From Pseudomonas sp. CFBP13508 (GTDB lineage Bacteria; Pseudomonadota; Gammaproteobacteria; Pseudomonadales; Pseudomonadaceae), in contig NZ_QFZZ01000003.1 of the NCBI RefSeq assembly GCF_005233515.1, positions 62,001-126,000 of the forward strand: a DNA stretch of 64,000 bases, in the 5' to 3' direction. The stretch's first letter is position 1. Each line of letters opens with the position of its first letter. Shown piece after piece: positions 1 to 9,921 of the stretch. The notes beneath the pieces were generated by a model. That model did not search any database. It saw only the letters and a program-made list of their open reading frames with translations, and was not told where the DNA came from. The translations under genes and the position numbers were made by a program.

Positions 1-1
1 A

Positions 2-835
2 ACACTCTTTCCGCGCGCTAGCCGCCGGGACAGAAAAAACGATAAGCAGGGTTATAAAACCGTCGCCTTTCCAATCGAAATATCTGTGTCTCTCGTTCGC
101 CAAGAAAGGCCCAAGAGATCCAAGGTATTTCACCGTGATATGGCAATTTATGCGCTATTGGCTGCATCCGGAGGCCGAACGAGCGAAATCCTTCAAGTGA
201 AGTTCATCGATATTGATGCTGACAATTTAGCTGTATATCTGAGAGACCCTTTTTCAAGAAAAAATTCAGGGATAACTGAAGCCGAGCACCGCCTGCTCGC
301 GTGGAAAGGTCGCGATACAGAAATAACGTTTCTAATAGAACCTTTCCGTAAGATATTTTTTGAGCACTTGGAGCAGTATCTAGCCCTAGAATATAACTCT
401 AGCTGCGGGCACGATTTCCTATTTCAACATGCCAATGGAAGACCTTACTTCACCAGCGACCGAAGCAGCCGGGATAAAACGTTTAAAAACTATGCAAGTA
501 GGGCAGGACTGATAGACTGCAAGGGGATTAGCCTGCATTCCCTAAGGCACATGTACGGAACCTATACGTTAAATTATATACCTGTTACAGGCCGAGAACT
601 ACCAGGTCTCCCGCTAACATATGTCAAGATACTGATGGGGCATTCAAACATTACGTCTACAATGAAGTACGCAAAACACAATATCGACTTTATTGATGCC
701 TACTTTCAGCACGCCAACCAATACATAACCATGCGCGGAGAGCAGTCGATAAACACCATACGACAAGAATTTTATATCCGCCAGCTGGAGATTCTGCAAA
801 AAGAATCCATGCGAATCGAAGGCGCGATCGGATGA
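2..835 (+). CDS. gmtY: Tyrosine recombinase, 5'-partial (GmtY / TnpA-like)
   Basis: The reading frame is open to the first bases of the window, so the gene begins upstream; the GTG at 86 is only an internal codon. The visible part is the catalytic half of a tyrosine recombinase: GGRTSEIL (about 170-195) supplies the first Arg, HSLRH (about 537-551) the HxxR box, MGHSN (about 637-650) the second His region, and KYAKH (about 667-681) a fitting Tyr nucleophile. It overlaps the next gene by ATGA, so the two are probably translationally coupled. Family knowledge: Tn554-type elements and gamma-mobile-trio transposons carry a recombinase, a second large recombinase and a small accessory protein in this order. 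The recombinase call is firm; the GmtY name is inferred from the trio layout and sizes. Confidence 0.8.
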   Translation, partial: TLFPRASRRDRKNDKQGYKTVAFPIEISVSLVRQERPKRSKVFHRDMAIYALLAASGGRTSEILQVKFIDIDADNLAVYLRDPFSRKNSGITEAEHRLLAWKGRDTEITFLIEPFRKIFFEHLEQYLALEYNSSCGHDFLFQHANGRPYFTSDRSSRDKTFKNYASRAGLIDCKGISLHSLRHMYGTYTLNYIPVTGRELPGLPLTYVKILMGHSNITSTMKYAKHNIDFIDAYFQHANQYITMRGEQSINTIRQEFYIRQLEILQKESMRIEGAIG

Positions 836-3800
836 TCAATCTTACTCGTGAGGTATTGATCATAAAATCAGGCTTGGAGCTTTCCGATTCGATAAAGCTT
901 GCTATTTCGCGCTCCAAGGAGTGCGTAAAAAAAGAGCTATACAACGGAGCTTATATTTCACCAAGCAAGGTAACAAGCTCATCAAGGAATGAGTATTATC
1001 AGGCATCTATTTTCCGCCTATTCGACAACCACCTTGACGCCTCTCTCGCTCCACTCTACGATCAGAACTGGGTACAAAGCATTTACTTATGCGCTCAAAA
1101 GACACCAACAACTGACTTAGCTAAACGCGTTCTTCCTCTAAACGCGCATGGCTGGCTCAACAAATCTTCTTTAGAGCGGTTACGCCAAGACTCTCTGCTA
1201 ATCTTGCATTTCCTTTGGCATGCGGGTGCGGCACTTCTACCTATGACGCTGAAAAAACCGACTGTTAAAGATTCCGTAACTGGCGGTAACTTCAAAGAAT
1301 TTGCAGCTTCAACATATCCAGAGGTCTTAGCGCTGGTAAGTCTCCCTTATACAACACATGTCGAATATACGGACATCCCCGATATTCGCACAGTAATGCA
1401 GTCCTCCGCTTTAGACAATTTTGGATGGTATGCGTGGAGGCTGATACGAGCGACAAACTGGTATAAGATCGAAGATATCGATCCGGTGGATGTAGCGGCA
1501 TGCGCCAATGCGATTCTTTCAGCTAAAAAAGGTGAAAGCGACTGGATAAAATACCCCATCTGTTCTAAGGCTTTTTTTTCGTATATCCAAAAGCTTTACC
1601 CGAACCGATGCCAACCCGAATATCCCGAGCACGGATTAAAAAACGATGTCCAGGCATCGGCCAGTGCTATTAACAGAGGGGAGTTCCACATTCCCGGCGA
1701 ACACTCCGAATGCGTTTTGGCATGGTTGAAATATCAAGAAAAGTTCATTGAAAGCCAAAGAGCCCGCGGACTGAAAACTTATAGGTCTTACCGGCGGTCG
1801 CTTGCCGTGCTGAACACTTTCTTGTTCAGCACTCTGTTGGCTGCTGGTATTCCACCACCCCTACCAAACCAATTCAATCGTAAACATATTGAGGGCGATG
1901 GATTCGATGGCCTATTAAAACAACTTCGTTCTGGAAGATCTTCTGATACGATGCAGCATCTCTTGTACCAACTCAGTGCATATTTTGACTATATGGCTGC
2001 TCATTCAACCTCCGATGAGGTTTTATCGGGTTTCGTAAACCCGATCGTTGATGTTGATTATCCAATAGTAAAAAGAAGATCTGGCACGAATAAAGCAGCA
2101 TTTGAATCAGAGCTATTTCCTTACCTAATCCAGTATTGTTATGCCATCGAATCGTTCTCGACGCATCTATCGGAAATGGTTCATTTTGAGCAAATTAACT
2201 TGTACACAGAAGAGTACAGGGCTGATATAGAATCGAAAAACTGGAACGATGCGCAGAAGATAATCCAAACAGCGAAGTTCGGCTACATTCCGTTAGTATT
2301 CTACAAAAACCCATCATTCGATCCGTCATCTCCCAAGAGCCGCTCGAACGAGCCAATGAAATATGAGCCGCTAACTCTTATTTCTAGATCACTCATTCCA
2401 ATTATTGATAGCGCGGTCAAAAACAAAGGTTCATGGGTGTTCTATCCACAGCTTAATTATATTCGTCACAATATCATTGCATTGGAAACAGGTGTTCGAA
2501 GCATCCATATCCGATGGCTTGACAGACGAACCTACGATCAGAATATTGACCGTTCTCGGAAACTTCCTCCAGTATGCAAGCTCCACATCAATACAGACAA
2601 GGTAAATGGTGCCTGGAACGCATCAGTATCCAAAGATGTAATTCAAATGCTGGATCGGCAATACTCAATGCTGGAATGGTTTGGTGATTCTCCAATGTCG
2701 GAGGAAGTTTGGTATGACGATCATGTAGACAGTGTGTTTGGAAAAATCATAACTATCTTCCCAAAATGGATGACACCCGGAACCCTTCATCCGACATCTT
2801 ATATGAACTATTTTAAAAAACTAATTTACTCATTCGACTTATTCTGCCGATATCAATTGCAAGTTGAAACATCGAATCAGATGCCTGAGTCCTTGGCCAA
2901 GATGGAATCAATTGAAGATCCTATACACGCTTTAGCGGCAGTTAAGCTAGAAGCTGAGGCCAGCAGACTAATTAAGCACACCCCGCATTCTTGCCGGGTC
3001 TCCGTAGTATCTGAGTACATCCGGATACTCCCTCCGCACATCATAGGCAGCCACCTCACAGGGCATGCTACAGATGCCCATGTGATGTATTACGCGAAGC
3101 TTGATTCGGCGTACCTGAATACGGTAGCCCGCCATCAAAAAATGAGCGTAGAGCAGGGCTGGCTTTTAGACCGTCCAGCAATATCCACCATTAAGGCTGA
3201 AGACGTGACATCCAAATTGCAACAAGCATTCCGCCGAGACAAAGAAAAGTCCCTTGCTGATTTCGGTGCCATTTCTTTTGACCGCGAAACTCAGGATGAT
3301 GTGGTATCCGGAATAAAAGCCGCAAAGCAGCGCCCTATAGATTCGCTTGCTTTTATGCCCACTCACATTTGCCCTTTTGGAAACCAGTGCCCAGCAGATG
3401 TCATAAAAGACTTGGGGGCCGTACCTGGGTCAAGGATGCCCTGCGGTGGTTGCTACTATTCAATCAAAACCGTGGACCACCTACCCAGGATCCATGGGCT
3501 TATACGCGTGCTCACTGATGAGTGCAGTGAGCTTGAAAGCCACATAGCTGAGGCCAGAAAAAATGGGGCATCGGTTCAGAGCCTGTCGCAGAAAGCCAAC
3601 CATCGCAAGCTCTTGGCCTCAGAGATCATTTCATGGAGCGTCACCGCTCACTGCCTTGAGCAAATGCATAGTGAGATGAAGACACGATCTAATTTTCTGC
3701 TGGAAAGACCTGAGATCATCTCTGAGCGCCTTGAGAAACTCGACTTCGGTGAACACAGCCTATCCAACTTGATCGCTCGCACAGCGGAAGCCAAATCACA

Positions 3801-4071
3801 GGCAGAGTATTTCACCCCTCAGTTGAAGCAACAGATCATGGTCGCGCGTAACAAGCTTCTGGCTTTCACTGGAGACTTCAATCGCATGCTACAGGAGGCC
3901 CCGACTGGATTTACATTGATTGATGAGTTCAGGGGGCTGATTCGATCTACCTGCGAAGCCCTTAACCTTTCCCTGCATGACCTAAGCAGTGCCATGGACA
4001 AGCCCTTGGTGCTTGACCGCTCCAACCCGATTCTTAAGCTGGTATCGAACCCTGGGAGTGTTCCTGCATGA
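832..4071 (+). CDS. gmtZ: Large tyrosine recombinase/integrase (GmtZ / TnpB-like)
   Basis: A 1079-residue protein starting at an ATG that overlaps the upstream stop (ATGA). The catalytic core lies in the second half: GVRSIHIRWLD (about 2490-2522) holds the first Arg, HSCR (about 2986-2997) is the HxxR box, and GHATDAH followed by MYYAK (about 3061-3100) gives the late His and the Tyr. After the core is a Cys cluster, CPFGNQC (about 3369-3389) and PCGGC (about 3439-3453), which could bind zinc. The protein is much longer than a normal phage integrase, as expected for the second recombinase of Tn554/GMT-type trios. It likely acts with the first recombinase to cut and rejoin element ends. The long N-terminal region has no motif I recognise. 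Confidence 0.8.
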   Translation: MINLTREVLIIKSGLELSDSIKLAISRSKECVKKELYNGAYISPSKVTSSSRNEYYQASIFRLFDNHLDASLAPLYDQNWVQSIYLCAQKTPTTDLAKRVLPLNAHGWLNKSSLERLRQDSLLILHFLWHAGAALLPMTLKKPTVKDSVTGGNFKEFAASTYPEVLALVSLPYTTHVEYTDIPDIRTVMQSSALDNFGWYAWRLIRATNWYKIEDIDPVDVAACANAILSAKKGESDWIKYPICSKAFFSYIQKLYPNRCQPEYPEHGLKNDVQASASAINRGEFHIPGEHSECVLAWLKYQEKFIESQRARGLKTYRSYRRSLAVLNTFLFSTLLAAGIPPPLPNQFNRKHIEGDGFDGLLKQLRSGRSSDTMQHLLYQLSAYFDYMAAHSTSDEVLSGFVNPIVDVDYPIVKRRSGTNKAAFESELFPYLIQYCYAIESFSTHLSEMVHFEQINLYTEEYRADIESKNWNDAQKIIQTAKFGYIPLVFYKNPSFDPSSPKSRSNEPMKYEPLTLISRSLIPIIDSAVKNKGSWVFYPQLNYIRHNIIALETGVRSIHIRWLDRRTYDQNIDRSRKLPPVCKLHINTDKVNGAWNASVSKDVIQMLDRQYSMLEWFGDSPMSEEVWYDDHVDSVFGKIITIFPKWMTPGTLHPTSYMNYFKKLIYSFDLFCRYQLQVETSNQMPESLAKMESIEDPIHALAAVKLEAEASRLIKHTPHSCRVSVVSEYIRILPPHIIGSHLTGHATDAHVMYYAKLDSAYLNTVARHQKMSVEQGWLLDRPAISTIKAEDVTSKLQQAFRRDKEKSLADFGAISFDRETQDDVVSGIKAAKQRPIDSLAFMPTHICPFGNQCPADVIKDLGAVPGSRMPCGGCYYSIKTVDHLPRIHGLIRVLTDECSELESHIAEARKNGASVQSLSQKANHRKLLASEIISWSVTAHCLEQMHSEMKTRSNFLLERPEIISERLEKLDFGEHSLSNLIARTAEAKSQAEYFTPQLKQQIMVARNKLLAFTGDFNRMLQEAPTGFTLIDEFRGLIRSTCEALNLSLHDLSSAMDKPLVLDRSNPILKLVSNPGSVPA

Positions 4072-4736
4072 GTAAGGGAGCTAAACGAGGACAGAACCGT
4101 TTTGCAGGTGCACAAAAACGCCGTCGCGACTACAGGATCACTCGAATCAAGGATGAGGTCATTCCAAAGCTGAAATCTTTCGTTGGAAAAGCATCATTCG
4201 GTGGAATCACACAGTTCTCTAAATTTTGCGCCGACCTCTACAATGATTGCCTCCCCGTTAATGAAAAGAAAATCGGCTATAGAACCCTTGTCCAGAGTGC
4301 TGAGTACTGGACACTGCTCGGGCCGCTTTTTCACAGGCACTGGCACTCATCTGACAACATGGAATCTGAGAAAGAAAAGCTTGTAGGAAAGCTGGCAACA
4401 CAACGTGCAGAAAGACTTCAAGCAGAGACAGAACGGCTGAGAAAGGAGGTAGACGCCCTTAGGGTAGCCCTTCGTAATCATGGCGCTTCGCCTATGAACC
4501 TGCCGGAGTTAAAACCTACTAATCAAGATTTCATGACGAAATTTGACAAGACTTGCCGTGCTCTCAAATTGATACTTGATGCGAGCGATAGTATGTTTGC
4601 TGCTGATTTAGACGCCATGAAAATTAGCTGTGCATACAACGATCTTGAGCCGGTAGAGGGACTGGTCCCAAAAGAGCTGGCTACACCCTTCATCCAATGG
4701 ATGAAAGCAAAAGAGAAAAACCATGGCGATCAGTAA
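4068..4736 (+). CDS. gmtX: Small accessory protein of the recombinase trio (GmtX / TnpC-like)
   Basis: A 222-residue protein whose ATG overlaps the stop of the large recombinase (ATGA), the third member of a coupled three-gene unit. The N-terminus is very basic (GAKRGQNRFAGAQKRRRDYR), and the middle (about residues 100-145) is rich in Glu, Lys, Leu and Arg in a heptad-like pattern typical of a coiled coil. No catalytic motif is visible. In Tn554-like and gamma-mobile-trio elements the third gene encodes a small accessory protein, often coiled-coil, so a DNA-binding or assembly role in transposition is reasonable but inferred. The family name rests on gene order, size and coupling rather than on a motif. 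Confidence 0.65.
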   Translation: MSKGAKRGQNRFAGAQKRRRDYRITRIKDEVIPKLKSFVGKASFGGITQFSKFCADLYNDCLPVNEKKIGYRTLVQSAEYWTLLGPLFHRHWHSSDNMESEKEKLVGKLATQRAERLQAETERLRKEVDALRVALRNHGASPMNLPELKPTNQDFMTKFDKTCRALKLILDASDSMFAADLDAMKISCAYNDLEPVEGLVPKELATPFIQWMKAKEKNHGDQ

Positions 4737-5283
4737 AGAAAAACGCACTGCTTTGTGAGTAAAGAATATTGTCCCTATGGCCATTTTCAGCGCTTAAGGG
4801 AAAGATTTTTTAACCTTGCTGCATGATTTTTTGGACAAGGGCAAAACGGCACAGCAATCGTACATGCGGCCCAGCTGACCAATGCGCCCCCCAGTCATGA
4901 CAGAGACCGGCAGAAAACGACCCCAGAGCCTCAGGTTAGATCCACCCAGTTTTTCTCAGCGTCCTGCGCACCTCGTTATTTCACCCAGCCATGCTACGAG
5001 ATAAATTATGAATTCACATAATTGTGCATAAAGCTAGTTCTTTAGAATTCGCAACCGATTGCGCCATATAACTGAAACATGTAAATCCAAAAAACCTTGC
5101 TGCTGCACCATCATGACATTAGTTTTTTACTCTTGCTCCGCGCGTACCTGTCGAACGAATTCTGGGGGTTCGAGAAATTAATGCAACGGAGCGACCGAAA
5201 CTCTCAGCCAATCCAAGCATAGGCACATCACGGGTAAATGTCGGATGCTTACGATACACTTCATCTGAGCGAGCTCAGCTCCT
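4737..5283. other. Intergenic region between the recombinase trio and the cargo
   Basis: No convincing gene lies here between the end of the trio and the convergent Toprim gene. It contains a small inverted repeat, ATTATG/CATAAT, at 5005-5022. I see no clear terminator with a T-tract for either convergent gene and no remnant I can name. Confidence 0.5.
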
Positions 5284-6579
5284 CTAAGCGATACGAACCA
5301 TTTGAGCTGCCATGTCACTGCATTGCCTATAGATCGACTGCAAGACCATGCGGAGCTTACTAACGTCGTAGGTACCCGATGCAATTAAGTCGGGCGAAGC
5401 ATCGTAAAACGCTTTGGCATAGCTATCCTTAAAGTCGAGCGCTCCCTGATAGATGCCCAGAGATTCCTTGTAGTTCGTCCAGGTCACTTGCGCTGGCGGA
5501 CGGTTTTTCAAGCGCAAGTCTAAGTAGCACTCGATGGCTGCAGCACGTCCGTTGATGTCGGCGCTTTCTACCCCGCTGGGGCCTCGTGCCGGGAAGTCAC
5601 GCAGCGCCCCCAAGTCGGGAAGAACCATTGCTCTCATGTTGACTGGAAAGGTGAATCTTTGGAGACTCCGATACGTGTCGATCCCCTCGGCATCATTGTC
5701 GAATAGAAACACCACGCGGTTCTGAACATCGATCTTCACCAACCCTTCGGCAAACTTGGATAGATTGCCTGTACCAGAGAATGGGTGTCGTTCTTCGATA
5801 TCAATGAATCGGAAAAAGTCCTCAATATCCTGCCGTAGGAGCGCAAAGCTTCGCTTCAAAATATGCGTATCTGACGTTCCTTCGGTCGCGATTAGATAGG
5901 TCTGTGAGCGGCGTGCGCCGGCTGTGAAGTCCTCATTTTTTGCCCAACCAGCATCTACGAAATTGCCATAATCCCAAACGACTTCGAGATCCAGATTGGT
6001 AGGATTTTCAGCAAGTACTCGGAGGGTCGAGTAAGGCCCTAGAAAACTGATGAGGGCACCAAAGTGACTGCGTTCTGAATACCCTCCAGTGTCTCGGTCG
6101 AAGTCTCCTCCCGGAAGCAGGGCCGCCGCGGGGTCGTTGGCAAAACGGCCCTCGCCCCGAGCGTAGTCTGCATCATAGGTAGGGTTGTATACGCTGCCGA
6201 GTTCCCGAATAGCGTGCTCACGTATGAAGGCCACGAATTGATTGAAGTTCAATCGCTCAGGTTGCGGTCCACCTTTCAGAGAGACAGGATACTGATCAAG
6301 GTAAAACGCTGATTGGAACTCATATTCAGCTTGAACAGAGCTCAACGTATAACCGAGCAGTTCGAGCCTCGAAACCATCGAGCCAAGCGTTCGGCAAAAG
6401 CACATTTCGCGCTGAGTGACGTCTTGCGAGTTCTGCGCGCAATATTCGTAATTAACGTGCGGGTGCCGCCTGCGCTGGCGGTCCCGCTCTTGAAAGAGCA
6501 TGCCGTGGTCCATACCGATGTAGCCAGTGTTGTAGGTGAGTTCGATATCGCCCACTGACAGCGTAATGGGTGTGCTCAT
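5284..6579 (-). CDS. Toprim-domain protein (HEPN/Toprim-associated type)
   Basis: A 431-residue protein when started at the ATG at 6579; a TTG four codons upstream is less likely. The C-terminal half has a Toprim signature: ATEGTSDTHI (about residues 229-240) supplies the conserved Glu, and VVFLFDNDAEGID (about 292-305) the acidic DxD-type motif that would bind metal. The opening ITLSVGDIELTYN resembles the N-terminal module of proteins annotated HEPN/Toprim-associated; I do not see an RxxxxH HEPN site with confidence. Toprim domains cut or rejoin nucleic acid, and in defence operons with SMC-like ATPases (OLD/Gabija-type logic) they act as the nuclease. It is the last gene of the minus-strand array, 261 bases after the ATPase. 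Toprim call good; role inferred. Confidence 0.7.
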   Translation of the reverse strand: MSTPITLSVGDIELTYNTGYIGMDHGMLFQERDRQRRRHPHVNYEYCAQNSQDVTQREMCFCRTLGSMVSRLELLGYTLSSVQAEYEFQSAFYLDQYPVSLKGGPQPERLNFNQFVAFIREHAIRELGSVYNPTYDADYARGEGRFANDPAAALLPGGDFDRDTGGYSERSHFGALISFLGPYSTLRVLAENPTNLDLEVVWDYGNFVDAGWAKNEDFTAGARRSQTYLIATEGTSDTHILKRSFALLRQDIEDFFRFIDIEERHPFSGTGNLSKFAEGLVKIDVQNRVVFLFDNDAEGIDTYRSLQRFTFPVNMRAMVLPDLGALRDFPARGPSGVESADINGRAAAIECYLDLRLKNRPPAQVTWTNYKESLGIYQGALDFKDSYAKAFYDASPDLIASGTYDVSKLRMVLQSIYRQCSDMAAQMVRIA

Positions 6580-6690
6580 GAGGGTTCTCAATTATGCGCC
6601 GGCATCGGCCCTAAGAATCTACCCCCTTCTACATGCGGAGAATTCACTACGCTGCCTTTGCCCCTGGATATGGCCTGCGATTATTCGACT

Positions 6691-6720
6691 AGCTAAGGCA
6701 AAAAATTCTTTGCCTTAGCT
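6691..6720. repeat. Perfect 12-bp inverted repeat between ATPase and Toprim genes
   Basis: AGCTAAGGCAAA and TTTGCCTTAGCT flank a 6-base loop. It lies between the ATPase stop and the Toprim start. No T-tract follows on either strand, so an operator or RNA-processing site fits at least as well as a terminator. Confidence 0.6.
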
Positions 6721-6840
6721 CCGTGCTGCATCTACTCAATAAACGCAGCCAGCAATTTTACGTGGCTGTGGGCGTCGCCCCCTTCAAAGGTTCATCACGG
6801 CTCAGTAGGACGATGCTAGGGCGACGTCGCGGGCTCACCG

Positions 6841-9800
6841 TCACGAAGATCGCGATAGCCGTAGTTCCTTAAAGTCATCCTCTAGGAATCGGAACTTGTG
6901 ACGAAACAGCCCTGCAAGCTTGCCGTCCGCCGTAGCAAAGAAGATTTGACGCGAACCGCTGATTGCCAAATCTCGCAGGTGATCAAGGAATGACAGCATG
7001 TTGATGTCGTCGACGTGTGCCACCGGATCATCGAAGAGCAAAATAGGTGGCCCAGACTGCAGGCGGCCATTCATTGCCAAAAACAGCGACAAGGCGAAGG
7101 CAGCCCGCTGGCCGGTACTCATTTGATGAAGCTGGACCTCTGCGCTGTTGCTCCTGCGAATAATTACAAGTTTGCCTTGATCGGTCTTGAGCTCAAACTC
7201 GTTGGGCATGTGGATGCTTGCAAATATTCGTGCGATCTCCGCAGCATTTTCAGTCAAAATCTGCTTGGTCAGCTCTCCACCGGAACGTTGTTGAGCCAGC
7301 TCTCCGAGCACTGCGCCGGCTTCAACTGCACGCTGTATCTGCGTGTTCAATTCATCGATCTTGGTATCGAGCTCAGCGATGGTCGACGTTTCTTGATTGA
7401 ACTCCCAATCGTTGGAGGTCTCCACAGCTTCCGCAAGGGCAACGTTGCGAAGCATTTGCCGCACTGAGTCGAGGTTTAAAACGATCTGTTCAGTGGTCGA
7501 TTCAGCATCGACAGTCAGGATCGACGTTAAGGTCTGTCGAGCACCCAAAGCTGCATCCAAATCCAGAAACTGCTTTCTGACAGCCTGAGCGAACTGCTCG
7601 GTGTCGTCTAAAACTTCAATCGATAAGCGAGCGGCCAAGGTTTCACTTTCTTCCCTCACCTCATTCAACTCCTCAAGCGCGGAAGCGGAGGCAGTCTGAG
7701 AGGCATTTAACAAGTCCTTTTTTTCAGCCAGCACTTTGAGCAGCTCATTGAGTGACGTTAACTCAGACAGCCCTGCTATCAGTAATTTCCGGGAAAGGTC
7801 ATCACTAGACAGACCTTCCACCGAGAGCTGTTGCATCTTCGATAGACTGGCATCAAGCTCGTATCGGTCTTGCTCCAACGTAGTTTTTTCCTCATCAATC
7901 AGTCGGAGTGCCTCTACAACGGTGATGAGCTGATCAGAATTACCGACAAACGATTTAACCGGCATCAATATCTCCAGCGTCACAACGGCTTTTTCCAACT
8001 CCTCGCTTTCGGACGAGATCGCCGCTTGCAGCATCGCTGCATGCTCCGATGCGCTGCCTTCAATATTGGACATCATGCGGGAAAGTAACTGACCGTCCTC
8101 AAACTCACTTTTGCAAAGGGGGCAGTGATTAGGATCAACCTGAATTTGGAGTAATTCCTGGGCGGTGCCCAGAAGTCGCTGCTTCAAAACGGTTATGGCG
8201 CTTTGGCTCTTCTCAAAAGCCTGAAGTGACAATCGAGCTGATTCAAGCCGGCGCCGATACTCCTCTACCTGACTAGTGGCCAATGCAATTACCGCTGCCA
8301 GAGGTTTGCTCAGGTACATCTGGAGCGGCTTCATATCAATGAGGCTGGCAGTGCTTGCTAACCTCGCGCTCGAAGCACGCACGCGTGCTTGAAGATCCTG
8401 TGTCTCTTGAATCAAACGTGAAAACTCGGTGCGAGCATACGGCACCAGTGACTCTGTTGCGGCGATCGATTCCGAAGTGGCCTGCGCCTCCCTGTGCGCG
8501 TTGGATTGCGCCAGTCGAGCGGCCTGGGCCCGCTGATCTAGCGCTTCTGCTTTTCTGGCCTCGTCCTCCAGACTTGCAAGGATTAGTTGAGCGTCACTGA
8601 AATTACTGTGAAGTGCATCGATCGATGATCGACTGATAATCGTGATTGCGGATGTGGCCTTTTGAAGATCATCCCTGAACGCGTCAAGCTGCCCCTTTTC
8701 TGCAGGTGGCTGAATCCAGCCCGACGCTCGGGTAGCCGTCAGCAACTCCAGGAACAAACTGTCAGACAGCTTTGGGATTGCTTTGAGGTGATCCAGGCGC
8801 TTTTGAGATGATTCTTTTAACCGCTGGTTTGTGACATTTTCTCGGTTAAAACCCTTCAGTTCGTCCTGCAACTGCATAAGGACGCGGCGCAGCCGATCAC
8901 CAAGCTGTTCTGACGCGGCGCCGAGCACCAACCGAGCTACATCTTCACCAATTTGATCAGAACTCGATGTAACGCTGAGCTCAACGGCTGCATCGGTATC
9001 GAGAAAGTTAAACTTCGCAAAACTGTGGTGAATAGTGGCGGTCTTTACGTCGGTTTTGGCGTACCAATTTGAGTGTCGCGCGCGCAGGCGCGTCGCATTC
9101 GTGGTCGAATTCAGCTTTTCTTCCGTATCCCCAAAATCCAGCACCACAGATGTTTTCGGGAGAACGGGAGATTCCCGACGATTCGTTCCGCAATAAGCAT
9201 ATTCGATTGCTTCGAGAAGTGACGTTTTTCCAACTCCGTTACTGCCGACTATCAGGTTGACCCGACCAAGTTCATGAACCTTTTGCTCAGGGTGAGAGCG
9301 AAAACCTGTGATGGCCAGGCTCTGGATAAAGTTATCGACTGCGGCCTGTTCACCGGGGAGCAGGGGAACCGGTGCAACGGCTTGCCCTACAGTGTCGGTT
9401 GCACCAGAAACGATTCTGCGTACCGCTTCGGGCACAGTGATGTCGCTGTCGAGGATGAAGTTCAGCTTATGCCTGGAGAGCGCCTCCGACCATGCTGTCG
9501 CGAGGTCGACGGGCATGGTTTTGACAGCCTGCGGTGTACCGGCATCTGCAAGCAGTGGAGCGATCTCATCTTCTTGAATAACTCGCTTACGAGCATATTC
9601 CCGATCTGCTTCAATCTTTGCTTTCAGCCGACCGAACTCACCACCTTGAGCCTCTTCTTCACTGGTGACGAAATACAGATAATGATTCCAACGCAGATCC
9701 GTCGAGACATCACTTGAGAAGTACATCCGAGAGAGAACTTCTTCCTGGTAACTTTTGAGACAGGCCGCAGCTTCAGCGATCTGATCATTCAGATCGAAGT

Positions 9801-9921
9801 AACGAACGGCGTAATCACGCTCACCGAAACGGTCAACGCCTCTAAATAAGCCATTTCCGACATGCTCAAGGTCAGGATATCGGTTCTTGAGCATAGCCTC
9901 GACACGTTGCGCGTTGATCAT
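6841..9921 (-). CDS. SMC/RecF-like AAA ATPase with zinc-hook motif
   Basis: A 1026-residue protein. An N-terminal domain of about 200 residues with no motif I can place precedes an ABC-type ATPase. Walker A is GSNGVGKTS (226-234); long helical stretches surround CPLC (near residue 600), a Rad50/SbcC-like zinc hook; [11 protein letters not shown] (near 937) is the ABC signature region, and [14 protein letters not shown] (near 960-973) is Walker B with the D-loop. Coiled-coil ABC ATPases of this kind sense or load on DNA and are partners of nucleases in Wadjet, Gabija/OLD and ABC-3C-type defence systems. Its ATG overlaps the stop of the upstream nitrilase-like gene (TAATG), with GAGGA just before, so the two are translationally coupled. 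Placing the ATPase domain after a separate N-terminal module is not the standard RecF layout. ATPase call firm; system unknown. Confidence 0.8.
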   Translation of the reverse strand: MINAQRVEAMLKNRYPDLEHVGNGLFRGVDRFGERDYAVRYFDLNDQIAEAAACLKSYQEEVLSRMYFSSDVSTDLRWNHYLYFVTSEEEAQGGEFGRLKAKIEADREYARKRVIQEDEIAPLLADAGTPQAVKTMPVDLATAWSEALSRHKLNFILDSDITVPEAVRRIVSGATDTVGQAVAPVPLLPGEQAAVDNFIQSLAITGFRSHPEQKVHELGRVNLIVGSNGVGKTSLLEAIEYAYCGTNRRESPVLPKTSVVLDFGDTEEKLNSTTNATRLRARHSNWYAKTDVKTATIHHSFAKFNFLDTDAAVELSVTSSSDQIGEDVARLVLGAASEQLGDRLRRVLMQLQDELKGFNRENVTNQRLKESSQKRLDHLKAIPKLSDSLFLELLTATRASGWIQPPAEKGQLDAFRDDLQKATSAITIISRSSIDALHSNFSDAQLILASLEDEARKAEALDQRAQAARLAQSNAHREAQATSESIAATESLVPYARTEFSRLIQETQDLQARVRASSARLASTASLIDMKPLQMYLSKPLAAVIALATSQVEEYRRRLESARLSLQAFEKSQSAITVLKQRLLGTAQELLQIQVDPNHCPLCKSEFEDGQLLSRMMSNIEGSASEHAAMLQAAISSESEELEKAVVTLEILMPVKSFVGNSDQLITVVEALRLIDEEKTTLEQDRYELDASLSKMQQLSVEGLSSDDLSRKLLIAGLSELTSLNELLKVLAEKKDLLNASQTASASALEELNEVREESETLAARLSIEVLDDTEQFAQAVRKQFLDLDAALGARQTLTSILTVDAESTTEQIVLNLDSVRQMLRNVALAEAVETSNDWEFNQETSTIAELDTKIDELNTQIQRAVEAGAVLGELAQQRSGGELTKQILTENAAEIARIFASIHMPNEFELKTDQGKLVIIRRSNSAEVQLHQMSTGQRAAFALSLFLAMNGRLQSGPPILLFDDPVAHVDDINMLSFLDHLRDLAISGSRQIFFATADGKLAGLFRHKFRFLEDDFKELRLSRSS

